In this document: piece by piece, positions 45,738 to 54,344 of the stretch
Layout: each line of letters starts with the position of its first letter
Position numbering within the stretch: position 1 is the first letter of the stretch
Assembly: GCA_039030555.1 (NCBI GenBank)
Contig: JBCCDY010000004.1
Coordinates: forward strand, 124,001-188,000
Length of the DNA: 64,000 nucleotides
Direction: 5' to 3'
Source: JBCCDY01 sp039030555
GTDB lineage: Bacteria; Bacteroidota; Bacteroidia; Cytophagales; Cyclobacteriaceae
The notes under the pieces: model-generated
Databases searched by the model: none
What the model was told of the DNA's origin: nothing
The model's input: the letters and a program-made list of their open reading frames with translations, nothing else
Position numbers and translations under genes: made by a program

Positions 45738-47624
45738 ATGAGTGACGCCATCAAACATGAATGTGGTATAGCCTTAATCAGGTTAAGAAAACCTCTGGAA
45801 TATTATATTGAAAAATATGGTAATCCAGCCTATGCTTACAACAAGCTTTACCTACTTATGCAAAAACAAAGGAATAGGGGGCAAGATGGTGCAGGAATTG
45901 CAAATATTAAGGTAGGGCTTAAGCCTGGAATGCGGTACATCAGCAGGACAAGGTCTACGGGACCGGAGCCTGTAGATGAAATTTTCGCTAAGGTTAGAAA
46001 ACGGTTCAAAAAAGCTCAAAAAGAAGGGCTGGATAAATATTTTGACGCAAACTGGTTAAAAGAAAACCATGCATACACTGGTGAACTCTGGCTGGGACAC
46101 TTGCGATATGCCACTCATGGAAAGCACGATATAGAAAGCTGCCACCCGATTTTAAGACAAAACAACTGGAGGAGTCGGAACCTCGTAATGGCCGGTAACT
46201 TTAACCTGACCAATGTTGATGAACTATTTGAAAAGCTTATTGATCTGGGACAGCATCCGAAAGAGAAAATAGACACGGTAACTGTAATGGAAAAAGTAGG
46301 TCATTTTCTGGATGAAGAGGTTAAGGTTCAATTCGAACAACATAAACAGACTTTTAGCAATCGCGAAATTACAGATGTTATTGAAGACAGCGTCCGCGTA
46401 GGGCGTGTCCTTAAAAGGGCATTTAAAGACTTTGATGGTGGATATACCATGGCTGGATTATTTGGCTATGGTGCATCTTTTGTCGTAAGAGACCCAATGG
46501 GAATCAGGCCGGCTTATTATTATGCAGACGATGAAGTTGTTGTAGCTGCCTCTGAAAAACCAGCCATTAAAACTGCCTTTGACGTAGACTATGACGAGAT
46601 CAAGGAAATAGAGCCTGGTAATGCTATAATCGTTAATAAAAATGGTGATTTCAGAACTAAGGAAATAATTCCAGCCGGCGAAAAGAAATCATGTAGTTTT
46701 GAACGAATCTACTTTTCCAGAGGTACCGATCCGGATATTTATTCGGAGAGAAAAAATCTTGGGAAATTTCTTGTTCCACACGTACTGGAAGAAATTGAGT
46801 ATGACCTAAAAAATACCATCTTCTCTTATATCCCCAATACAGCCGAAACCTCTTTTTTGGGCATGACGGAAGAACTTGACAAATACCTTGTAAAGCATAG
46901 GATCAAGTCCCTGAAAAATAAGGATCTGTCTGAAGAGGAATTGGAAAAAATTCTAACGCAGCGTCCAAGAGTAGAAAAACTTGTACTGAAGGATGCCAAA
47001 CTCAGGACTTTTATTGCTGATGATGAACATCGGGATGAGATTGTATCTAATGTGTATGATTCAACTTATGAAGTTGTTGAGAAAGAGAAGGATACACTTG
47101 TCATCATCGATGATTCCATTGTTCGTGGAACAACTTTGGAGAAGAGTATTCTGAAAATGCTTGATCGCCTCCACCCTAAAAAGATCATTATTCTTTCTTC
47201 TGCACCTCAAATCAGGTTCCCTGACTGTTATGGAATTGACATGTCCCGGATGAGAGAATTTATCGCCTTCAGGGCCGTATTAGCCTTACTCAAAGAATCC
47301 GGACTTGATAATTTGCTTGACGAGGTTTACGACGAATGCATTGCAAATGAACATCGCGTTGACCAGGAGAATTATGTGAAGAAACTCTATGAGCCTTTCA
47401 CTTACGAGCAGGTATCCGATAAGATCTCTGAAATCGTTACTCCTCCTAATATGAAAGCAGAGGTAAAAGTGATCTTCCAGACGATTGATAATCTTCAAAA
47501 AGCATGTCCGGACCATAAAGGTGATTGGTACTTCACAGGAAACTACCCTACTTCAGGGGGGAACCGTGTTGTCAACAGGTCATTCACCAATTTTATGGAA
47601 GGTAAAACAGTGAGAGCTTATTAA
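45738..47624 (+). CDS. Amidophosphoribosyltransferase-like protein, long Bacteroidota form
   Basis: 628 residues. Ntn glutaminase domain with the nucleophile at Cys9 (HECGIALIRL), implying removal of an eight-residue propeptide, then KQRNRGQDGAGIAN and ELWLGHLRYATHGKHDIESC. The C-terminal phosphoribosyltransferase domain has the PRPP loop TLVIIDDSIVRGTTLEKSI and IRFPDCYGIDMSRMREFIAF. This is the first enzyme type of purine synthesis (PRPP to phosphoribosylamine). It is about 130 residues longer than classical PurF, with extra helical segments in both domains; Bacteroidota usually also have a shorter PurF, so the exact role of this form is uncertain. Confidence 0.85.
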   Translation: MSDAIKHECGIALIRLRKPLEYYIEKYGNPAYAYNKLYLLMQKQRNRGQDGAGIANIKVGLKPGMRYISRTRSTGPEPVDEIFAKVRKRFKKAQKEGLDKYFDANWLKENHAYTGELWLGHLRYATHGKHDIESCHPILRQNNWRSRNLVMAGNFNLTNVDELFEKLIDLGQHPKEKIDTVTVMEKVGHFLDEEVKVQFEQHKQTFSNREITDVIEDSVRVGRVLKRAFKDFDGGYTMAGLFGYGASFVVRDPMGIRPAYYYADDEVVVAASEKPAIKTAFDVDYDEIKEIEPGNAIIVNKNGDFRTKEIIPAGEKKSCSFERIYFSRGTDPDIYSERKNLGKFLVPHVLEEIEYDLKNTIFSYIPNTAETSFLGMTEELDKYLVKHRIKSLKNKDLSEEELEKILTQRPRVEKLVLKDAKLRTFIADDEHRDEIVSNVYDSTYEVVEKEKDTLVIIDDSIVRGTTLEKSILKMLDRLHPKKIIILSSAPQIRFPDCYGIDMSRMREFIAFRAVLALLKESGLDNLLDEVYDECIANEHRVDQENYVKKLYEPFTYEQVSDKISEIVTPPNMKAEVKVIFQTIDNLQKACPDHKGDWYFTGNYPTSGGNRVVNRSFTNFMEGKTVRAY

Positions 47625-47760
47625 GTAAGGGCATAGTTTATCTCTATTATTTGGCATAACAAGAGGTCTGCTAGAAAGAAGAATACTGGTTTATAGGAAC
47701 CTCCGGGCAGCCCTGAGTATTATTCTGATTAAACGTATCTTCATCTTTCAAAGCGGGAAT

Positions 47761-48891
47761 ATGACCTTCAGTTTTCAACGTCTTTTTTACGTACTGTCTT
47801 CCATAGCTATTTTTATCGCTCTACTTTTTTATGGAAAGACTCTGCTAGTTCCGATAACGACTGGTCTTCTAATCTCTTTTATACTCTATCCAGCAGTTAA
47901 AAAAGTAGAACGACTTCGGGTTGGGAGGATAGGGTCGATCTCCTTGGTAATGATTGTAGTAACCTTAATTACTGTTGCAACCGGGATTGTTTTATCTTCT
48001 CAAATAATAAGGATCACAGCGGATTTTGATGACTTTTTTAACAAAATGATTCAGTTAATCAATAGTGTTGTTACGTTTTTTAATAAAGAGGTCGCATTCA
48101 CGCCAGATGTAAAAACACAAACAATTCTCACCGGAATCAAAAATTATTTTACAGACTCAGGTTTATTTATTGTATCAGACACTTTAAGTGTTACAGGGAC
48201 CTTTTTAAGTTGGTGCTTACTAAGCTTGATATATACGTTTCTGATATTACTCTACAGAAAAAGCTTTGTTAATGCCCTCGTTGGTTTTGTTTCTGAAGAA
48301 AATAAAGATCAATTCTACAACATGCTTCAAGGAATTCAAAAAGTAGGTCAACAATATGTTAGCGGTATGATTGCACTAATTCTACTTCTTGGAGTTTTGA
48401 ACACTACAGCTCTTTCCATAATAGGTATTGATTATGCCTTTTTCTTCGGATTTCTTGCCGCCTTATTGACCATAATACCATATATAGGCACATCATTAGG
48501 TGGTTTGTTTCCTACCATTTACGCATTTTTAAACTACGACAGCTATTGGTACCCAGCAGGAGTAGTTTTGGCCTTTTGGTTTATACAGACATTAGAAGGA
48601 AATTTTTTAAGCCCTAAAATTATTGGTGGCAAGCTTGATCTCAACGCTTTCACATCCATCATTGCTTTAATTTTAGGTGCGTTGATCTGGGGAGTTCCTG
48701 GAATGATACTATTTCTACCTTTTACGGCTACATTCAAAATAATATGTGACTATTATAAGCCACTAGAACCTCTTGGAATATTAATGGGTGATCCGGAAAC
48801 TAATAAAAGCAAAAAAAGTAAGCTTACACTTTCAAAAATAATCGATCAATTAAACTCAAAAATACAACGAAGATCAAGTGAGAACCATTAA
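47761..48891 (+). CDS. AI-2E/PerM family membrane transporter
   Basis: 376 residues. N-terminal two-helix unit (LFYVLSSIAIFIALLFYGKT), a soluble coiled segment, then the conserved C-terminal helices with GIDYAFFFGFLAALLTIIPY, the IGTSLGGLFPTIYAF loop and EGNFLSPKIIGGKLDLNAFT. Members act as exporters or Na+/H+ antiporters; the substrate is not predictable. The last 14 bases overlap the lipoprotein gene. Confidence 0.88.
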   Translation: MTFSFQRLFYVLSSIAIFIALLFYGKTLLVPITTGLLISFILYPAVKKVERLRVGRIGSISLVMIVVTLITVATGIVLSSQIIRITADFDDFFNKMIQLINSVVTFFNKEVAFTPDVKTQTILTGIKNYFTDSGLFIVSDTLSVTGTFLSWCLLSLIYTFLILLYRKSFVNALVGFVSEENKDQFYNMLQGIQKVGQQYVSGMIALILLLGVLNTTALSIIGIDYAFFFGFLAALLTIIPYIGTSLGGLFPTIYAFLNYDSYWYPAGVVLAFWFIQTLEGNFLSPKIIGGKLDLNAFTSIIALILGALIWGVPGMILFLPFTATFKIICDYYKPLEPLGILMGDPETNKSKKSKLTLSKIIDQLNSKIQRRSSENH

Positions 48892-49312
48892 ACAGACCAC
48901 AAGCAACCTTTTATTAATTACATTATTCATTCTTCAAGCATGTTCAAGTACTTCAGAAAAGAAAACTAAAATAGAAGAAAAGATATCTGATGTTAAAAAG
49001 GATATAAATCAAGAGAAAGAAGAATTCGTTGCAGAAGTAAAAGAGTTAAGGTACGAAATTGATAGAGAGCTTATGGAAGTGGAAAGAAGCATTAGTGAAA
49101 CTGAAAAAAGCACCTCAAAAGAGCTTAGGAAGCTGAGAAAAGTACTCAGAAAACAACAAGTCAAACTTGAAAAAACAATAATCCAAATTGAAGATGATAC
49201 TGAAAACAACTGGAATGAAATGAAAAGTGAATTAGAAAATTCCATTGATGATGTAAAATCAGATTTCACAAAAGCCAAAGGAGAGATAAGAAGCTATTTT
49301 GAAGAAGATTAA
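48878..49312 (+). CDS. Coiled-coil lipoprotein
   Basis: 144 residues from a GTG at 48878 inside the end of the permease gene. The signal peptide ends in a lipobox (LFILQAC-SS, Cys at 22). The mature part is almost wholly charged helix (KIEEKISDVKKDINQEKEEF and onward), probably a long coiled coil. No known family. The overlap suggests co-translation with the permease. Confidence 0.75.
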   Translation: MRTIKQTTSNLLLITLFILQACSSTSEKKTKIEEKISDVKKDINQEKEEFVAEVKELRYEIDRELMEVERSISETEKSTSKELRKLRKVLRKQQVKLEKTIIQIEDDTENNWNEMKSELENSIDDVKSDFTKAKGEIRSYFEED

Positions 49313-49418
49313 ATTGGTCTACGGGAACCCCAGGCAGAGAACCCGGAGAACTTCTTCGAGTAAAAACTGAAAATAGTTTAGTCTTGGCGGTTACATTCAC
49401 ACCGTTAATGGTATAAAA

Positions 49419-49444
49419 GTAAGAATAAATTAAATTATTCTTAC
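49419..49444 (+). other. Perfect inverted repeat abutting the start codon at 49446
   Basis: GTAAGAATAA (49419-49428) and TTATTCTTAC (49435-49444) with a six-base spacer, ending one base before the ATG. As RNA it would fold over the initiation region; as DNA it could be an operator. Confidence 0.5.
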
Positions 49445-49445
49445 A

Positions 49446-50036
49446 ATGAATAAAGCCAGCTTCTTAAACATATTTGTTTTTATTTGCCTTTCAAGCTTTA
49501 CGCTAAACAGGGAAAACACAATTTTTTCCGAGGAAAATGGAAGTCAGATGGAATTAAGAGCCTTTATTCCGTTATCCGTTAAAGTATTTGAAAAAGAAAT
49601 TTATCTCGCGTGGAATAAAATTGAAGGTATCAAGGAGTATTCCATATCGCTAAAAAACACTAAAGAGCACGAACTTATAAAAATCCATACCTCCGATCCG
49701 TATGCTATTTTAGATTTGAGCCTACCTGAATTAAGAGACGAAAAATCCGTGACTCTCGAAATTGAAACAATTTGCGGAAAATCCTCCGACCAATACCAAA
49801 TTCAGCACTTAAGCTCTGGTAAAAGAAAGAAGATTGAAAAGATCATTTCTTCTAAAATAAGGCTGAAAAGACAAGTTAATGCCGAATATTTCATAAAACT
49901 GGCTAAAGTTTATGAAGAAAATGAACTTTTGGCCGATGCACTTACTGCACACATAAAAGCAATGGAATTTTCCATGGATAAGAAATACAGGGTTCTCTAC
50001 AATAAGTTCATCACCAGAAACAAACTGGACTTATAA
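49446..50036 (+). CDS. Secreted protein of unknown function
   Basis: 196 residues. A signal-like hydrophobic N-terminus (FLNIFVFICLSSFTLN) is followed by a beta-rich segment resembling one Ig/fibronectin III-like unit (IYLAWNKIEGIKEYSISLKN, about residues 50-115) and an alpha-helical C-terminus with one TPR-like helix pair (YFIKLAKVYEENELLADALT). I do not recognise the family. A perfect hairpin lies directly before its ATG. Confidence 0.65.
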   Translation: MNKASFLNIFVFICLSSFTLNRENTIFSEENGSQMELRAFIPLSVKVFEKEIYLAWNKIEGIKEYSISLKNTKEHELIKIHTSDPYAILDLSLPELRDEKSVTLEIETICGKSSDQYQIQHLSSGKRKKIEKIISSKIRLKRQVNAEYFIKLAKVYEENELLADALTAHIKAMEFSMDKKYRVLYNKFITRNKLDL

Positions 50037-50077
50037 GTATCGCACCTCCCACAATTAATTAACAATTCTATCATTAG

Positions 50078-50085
50078 TAACTTTG
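50078..50085 (+). promoter_or_regulatory. Possible -7 element before the sterol reductase gene
   Basis: TAACTTTG fits TAnnTTTG and lies 94 bases before the ATG at 50179, but I see no TTG at a suitable distance upstream. Low-confidence promoter. Confidence 0.3.
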
Positions 50086-50178
50086 ATTTTTCTTCTCAGT
50101 AAGCTTAAATTTCATAAGCAGTTGGAATAGAAATAGAAAAAATAACCTTCCATCTGCCTACCCATAAACTTTAGGCTA

Positions 50179-51768
50179 ATGGAAAATTCAAAACCCAACT
50201 TTTTAACGCGCAACAGAGGGCTTATTATATTCCTGATCGTTGTACCTGTCAGCTTCACCTACCAGAAACTACAGGATTTAAGCAACTGGTTCTACCGTGT
50301 GTTTAAAGCTACGAACAAGCTTCACGATAAGAAGGTGAACGAAATCCAGTCGCAAGTGGCTCAAGCTTACTCCGAAGGGAGGCTTATGTGTACTGCACGT
50401 GCACCATGGAAAACAATGTCCATCAGGAAAGCGACCTATAAGGATGGCCTTGCTAAAATACCGATCGATCTCAGAAACATCCTCTCCCTTGATAAGGAAT
50501 CAATGACCTTGAGAGTTGAGCCAATGGTAACCATGGCAGATATTACTCGACACCTTGTGCCAAAAGGCTATGCGCTTGCTGTTCAGGTTGAAATGGATGA
50601 TCTCACTGTAGGTGGACTTTGCATGGGTATTGGTATCGAGACAACATCGCATCAATACGGGTTTCTTTTTGAAACGATTAAATCGTATGAAATCATTACT
50701 GCGGCAGGCAAACTCGTAAAAGCTTCAAAGACAGAAAATCCGGATTTGTATCACGCTCTTCCCATGTCTCACGGAACACTCGGTTTCCTTGTAGCGGTAG
50801 AGTTTGAAATCGTTTCTATAAAAAAGTTTATGAAGGTAGAATACCTGCCCTTTCATTCTATGGATTCTTTTGGTGAAGAACTGAAGTTTCTAACCGGGTC
50901 AGAAAAGCCTGCCGACTTTGTAGAAGGACTTATCTTCTCAGACTCTGAAGGTGTTATTATGGTAGGGGAAATGGTTGATGAGAGAAAAGAAGAAAAGCTG
51001 AATTCAATTAACCGCTGGTATAAGCCGTGGTTCTACTCCCATATAGAAACGTTTTTGAGAAAAGGAAAAGCTACGGAATACATTCCTATCAGACATTATT
51101 TTCATAGGCATACGCCTTCCATGTTTTTTCAGTTAAAAGACCTGATCCCTTTTGGAAATAAAGCGTGGTATCGATGGCTGTTTGCATGGATGGGTGCTCC
51201 CAAAGTGTCGCTTATGAAGTACACCATGACCAAAGAATTGAGAAAAAGATCGATGACGAGTCGGGTAGCTCAAGACCTCATTGTTCCAATGGAGCACTTC
51301 GAAGAAAGCATAAAACTGGTTGATGAAGATTTTGGAATATATCCGCTCTGGGTCTGTCCGGTAAGAATTAACGATAAACACCCTTATAACGGACTTATTA
51401 AATACCCTGAATCGGGCACTTCGAATAAAGGACATCAAATGATGGTCGACATCGGGATTTATGGAATTCCTGAAAAAGTATCGAAGGGTACATGGAATGG
51501 AGTAGAAACGGCCAGAAAACTCGAATACTTTACAAGATCACTTGGTGGCTTTCAGATGTTATACGCAGATATATTCATGACGCGAAAAGAGTTTGAAGAA
51601 ATGTTTAGTCACGAATTGTACCGTGAGGTAAGAAGTAAGTTTAATGCCGATAAAGCCTTCCCGGAGATCTACAACAAAGTTATTCCGGAAAAATGGCTAA
51701 TTGACGTAGAGATGCAGGAAGAAAAGGGTGAGCAGGAAAAGCATGCTGAAGCTCTAGAAGTATTGTAA
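50179..51768 (+). CDS. DHCR24-type delta(24)-sterol reductase (FAD-dependent)
   Basis: 529 residues. It reads along its whole length like vertebrate and plant 24-dehydrocholesterol reductase (DHCR24/DWF1): N-terminal membrane anchor (about 14-28, GLIIFLIVVPVSFTYQ), LMCTARAPWKTMS, the FAD-binding VAO-type block MDDLTVGGLCMGIGIETTSH (about 140-158), HALPMSHGTLGFLVAVEFEI, WYKPWFYSHIETFL, YIPIRHYFHRHTPSMFFQLK and the C-terminal GGFQMLYADIFMTRKEFEEM. The family reduces the C-24 double bond of the sterol side chain using NADPH and FAD. It is the first gene of the sterol region and stands alone on the plus strand. FAD dependence and reaction are from the family; the actual substrate here is inferred from the cyclase 10 kb away. 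Confidence 0.88.
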   Translation: MENSKPNFLTRNRGLIIFLIVVPVSFTYQKLQDLSNWFYRVFKATNKLHDKKVNEIQSQVAQAYSEGRLMCTARAPWKTMSIRKATYKDGLAKIPIDLRNILSLDKESMTLRVEPMVTMADITRHLVPKGYALAVQVEMDDLTVGGLCMGIGIETTSHQYGFLFETIKSYEIITAAGKLVKASKTENPDLYHALPMSHGTLGFLVAVEFEIVSIKKFMKVEYLPFHSMDSFGEELKFLTGSEKPADFVEGLIFSDSEGVIMVGEMVDERKEEKLNSINRWYKPWFYSHIETFLRKGKATEYIPIRHYFHRHTPSMFFQLKDLIPFGNKAWYRWLFAWMGAPKVSLMKYTMTKELRKRSMTSRVAQDLIVPMEHFEESIKLVDEDFGIYPLWVCPVRINDKHPYNGLIKYPESGTSNKGHQMMVDIGIYGIPEKVSKGTWNGVETARKLEYFTRSLGGFQMLYADIFMTRKEFEEMFSHELYREVRSKFNADKAFPEIYNKVIPEKWLIDVEMQEEKGEQEKHAEALEVL

Positions 51769-51865
51769 TCCATACGACATTGACATATCCCAAACATTAT
51801 TTTAACTAATAATTAAGATTTAATTGTTTATTTGGTAAGAGCCTTCGATATCGAAACATTTACCA

Positions 51866-53056
51866 ATGAGCGAGAACATTATAAATCAGAGAAAGCCAGC
51901 GGGACTGGTTCTTTTTCTTCTGGTACTCTCCCAGTTTCTTGCTACCTCGCTGTGGTTTGCTGGAAATGCTGTGTTTCATGAACTAAAAGAGGTTATAAGT
52001 ACTAAAAATGACTTAACGGCCGCTCTCACAATATCTGTTCAGTCCGGTTTTATACTCGGTACCTTAATCTATGCCGTATTCACCATTCCCGACCGCTACT
52101 CCCCTTCCAAGGTATTCTTTGTATCAGCTATTTTAGCCGCTTTAAGCAATGTTTTAATTACCATCTCAACTGATTTTTACTCTCTGGTAACTCTCCGTTT
52201 CCTTACTGGGTTCTTCATAGCTGGAATCTATCCCGTTGGGATGAAGATTGCTTCCGACTGGTTTAAAGGCAGGCTTGGAAATGCACTTGGCTTTTTGGTT
52301 GGTGCACTAGTTTTAGGGACGTCATTCCCACACCTTGTTCATAGCACTACAATGGGAGTTTCATGGAAAATAGTTCTCATAAGTACCAGCTGTCTGGCAA
52401 TAATCGGAGGTCTCATTGTTAATTATCTGATAGGAGATGGCCCGAACAGGAAACCTATGAAACAATTTTCTTTAAAAGCTCTGAATGGTCTATTCCGTAA
52501 AAAACGATTTCGTCAGGCATCTTATGGATACTTTGGACATATGTGGGAGTTATATGCATTCTGGGCATTTGTACCCGCTATGCTTACCATTTTTTCAGAA
52601 GAACACATGATGGGCTTAAACATCTCCCAATGGACATTCGTCATCATTGCCAGTGGAAGTCTGGGCTGTATTGTTGGGGGTTTGATTTCAAGGAAGTATG
52701 ATAGTTGTAAACTCGCCTTCGTATCGCTTTTTATTTCTGGAATTTGCAGCCTTTCATTTTATTTTTTGATCCCAGTTTCTGCTGAACTGTTTATTTCATT
52801 TCTGGTCGTCTGGGGATTTTTTGTGATTATGGATTCGCCACAGTTCTCCTCAGTCATTGCAGATTCCGCTCCTCTGGAATATATCGGAAGTGCTTTGACC
52901 ATCGTTAACTGCATCGGATTTGCCATTACGATTGTGAGTATTCAACTGGTTGAATACTTTGAATATCTGGGATCAGCCAGATACTACGTCTTATTTTTTG
53001 GACCACTCTTTGGGCTTTTCCCAACCTGGAAGGTAGCTGGGTTTGGGAATTCGTAA
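51866..53056 (+). CDS. MFS transporter
   Basis: 396 residues with about twelve membrane helices. The first half shows LRFLTGFFIAGIYPVGMKIA and the loop SDWFKGRLGNALGFLVGALV, the second half TFVIIASGSLGCIVGGLISR; the arrangement resembles CynX/NimT-like or nitrate/nitrite-type MFS proteins. Substrate unknown. It follows the DHCR24-type gene by 97 bases on the same strand, so it may be co-transcribed, but a sterol link is only inferred from position. Confidence 0.85.
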   Translation: MSENIINQRKPAGLVLFLLVLSQFLATSLWFAGNAVFHELKEVISTKNDLTAALTISVQSGFILGTLIYAVFTIPDRYSPSKVFFVSAILAALSNVLITISTDFYSLVTLRFLTGFFIAGIYPVGMKIASDWFKGRLGNALGFLVGALVLGTSFPHLVHSTTMGVSWKIVLISTSCLAIIGGLIVNYLIGDGPNRKPMKQFSLKALNGLFRKKRFRQASYGYFGHMWELYAFWAFVPAMLTIFSEEHMMGLNISQWTFVIIASGSLGCIVGGLISRKYDSCKLAFVSLFISGICSLSFYFLIPVSAELFISFLVVWGFFVIMDSPQFSSVIADSAPLEYIGSALTIVNCIGFAITIVSIQLVEYFEYLGSARYYVLFFGPLFGLFPTWKVAGFGNS

Positions 53057-53085
53057 TGCATCATTATTTATTAGAATACATGCAG

Positions 53086-53242
53086 CTTCATTCCTCCGTG
53101 GCTGCTAAGGAATTCTAAACTTTTGAAGAACTCAACTTCATCAGACCTTTTCCAATCTGTGGTAAGGTGTTGGGAAGTTGAGTCTTTATCCTTCCTTTAT
53201 TAAGTCAGGTAATACAAAAATGGAAGCCGAAGGGTGGCAATT
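53086..53242 (-). pseudogene. Decayed, internally deleted copy of the downstream GNAT gene
   Basis: The plus-strand text here parallels the intact acetyltransferase gene at 54345-54803: CTTCATTCCTCCGTGGCT against CTTCATTCCTTCGTGGCT, CATCAGACCTTTTCCAATCT against CATCAGGCCTTTTCTTATCT, CTGTGGTAAG in both, and TAAGTCAGGTAATACAAAAA against TAAGTCAGGTATTGCAAAAA, ending AAGGGTGGCAATT against AAGGGTTGCAATT. Roughly 95 bases of the middle are missing. It covers the 3' half of the gene only and has no open frame. Confidence 0.8.
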
Positions 53243-53283
53243 AAAAATTCAATAAGCATCTTTGAAGAAAATAAACCTGTTCC

Positions 53284-54264
53284 ATGAAATACCTTTCGGT
53301 CTTATTGCTGTGCATCCTACATATAAAATCCACTGCCCAGGATAAAATACTTTTGCTTGGTTCTGATGTTTGGCCTCCTTTTACAAATGTGGAAGGGGAA
53401 CAAAAGGTAGCACTCGATTTAGTGGAAGAAGCCCTTAATCGGAATGGTATTACAGCTCGTTTTGAAATAACAACTTTCGAAGAGGTGGTCAATAGCATTG
53501 AAACCGGTAATATAGACGGTAGTTCAGCATTATGGAAAAATAATGAGAGGGCAAAGAGCATTATGTTCTCGGCCCCCTATATTCAAAATAAATTGGTGCT
53601 GATCAGTAAAAAAGGAAGTGGCTTAAACAGCCTGGGGGAAATTGATCTTAAAAATAAACGTTTGGGTGTTATAGAGTTCTACGCTTATGGAGAAGAATTG
53701 GAGAAAAAGGAATGGAAGATCGTAAAGGGTGGCAGTCACCAGGAAAACCTGGAAAAGCTACTGAACGGGGAAATCGACTTTTTCCTAGCCGACGATCTTT
53801 TAGTACAGTACTTAATGATCAACCAGAGAGAAGAAGTAAATACATATCTGGAAATTGCCAAAAAACCAATCATTACTAAATCGCTACATCTCGCCATATC
53901 CAAAGAATATCCTAACGTAGAGAACATCATAAAACGATTTAATGAGACGATAGTAAAAATGGTTGCTGATGGCTCTTACAATCGAATCTTAAATTTGAAC
54001 TGGATACGTGCTGATGTAGATGGTGATGGAAGATTGGAGCTGGTTTCTACCAATAATAAAGTTGGAAAAAAAGCTCCTCAGGGAAGCTATTCCGTATTAT
54101 TTAATCAAAATGAAAAACCTGCTTTAAGCTCTGACCGATATTATATTCAGGGTAAATTCTACAACGATTGGAACTCCATTCCACAGGAATATAAAAGCGC
54201 TCCTCGCAACCAAGCTGATGTAAGTCGGGAAAGTTCGTTCAAGCTTGGGTTTAAAAAGAGATGA
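53284..54264 (+). CDS. Solitary periplasmic amino-acid-type substrate-binding protein (SBP_bac_3)
   Basis: 326 residues. Signal peptide (MKYLSVLLLCILHIKSTAQ) then a type II binding-protein fold: LLLGSDVWPPFTNVEGEQKV, GNIDGSSALWKNNERAKSIM, FSAPYIQNKLVLISKKGSG and a second lobe ending LHLAISKEYPNVENIIKRFN. After the fold, near residues 244-255, is a calcium-loop-like DVDGDGRLELVS followed by a tail of about 70 residues not typical of the family. No ABC permease or ATPase is nearby, so it may act as a sensor or scavenger. Ligand unknown. Confidence 0.82.
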   Translation: MKYLSVLLLCILHIKSTAQDKILLLGSDVWPPFTNVEGEQKVALDLVEEALNRNGITARFEITTFEEVVNSIETGNIDGSSALWKNNERAKSIMFSAPYIQNKLVLISKKGSGLNSLGEIDLKNKRLGVIEFYAYGEELEKKEWKIVKGGSHQENLEKLLNGEIDFFLADDLLVQYLMINQREEVNTYLEIAKKPIITKSLHLAISKEYPNVENIIKRFNETIVKMVADGSYNRILNLNWIRADVDGDGRLELVSTNNKVGKKAPQGSYSVLFNQNEKPALSSDRYYIQGKFYNDWNSIPQEYKSAPRNQADVSRESSFKLGFKKR

Positions 54265-54344
54265 TTAAATAGAGTGATTAGTTTATAAAAGTTCTTGATC
54301 TATTTAGCGGTCAACTATCAAAAAATGGGAAAGATATTAGAAAA

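Noticed and set aside
47680..47720. GC-rich stretch before the permease gene resembling one at 49318-49360
   Set aside because: Both contain GGAACC and GGCAG, but the match is short and patchy, so I do not call a repeat.
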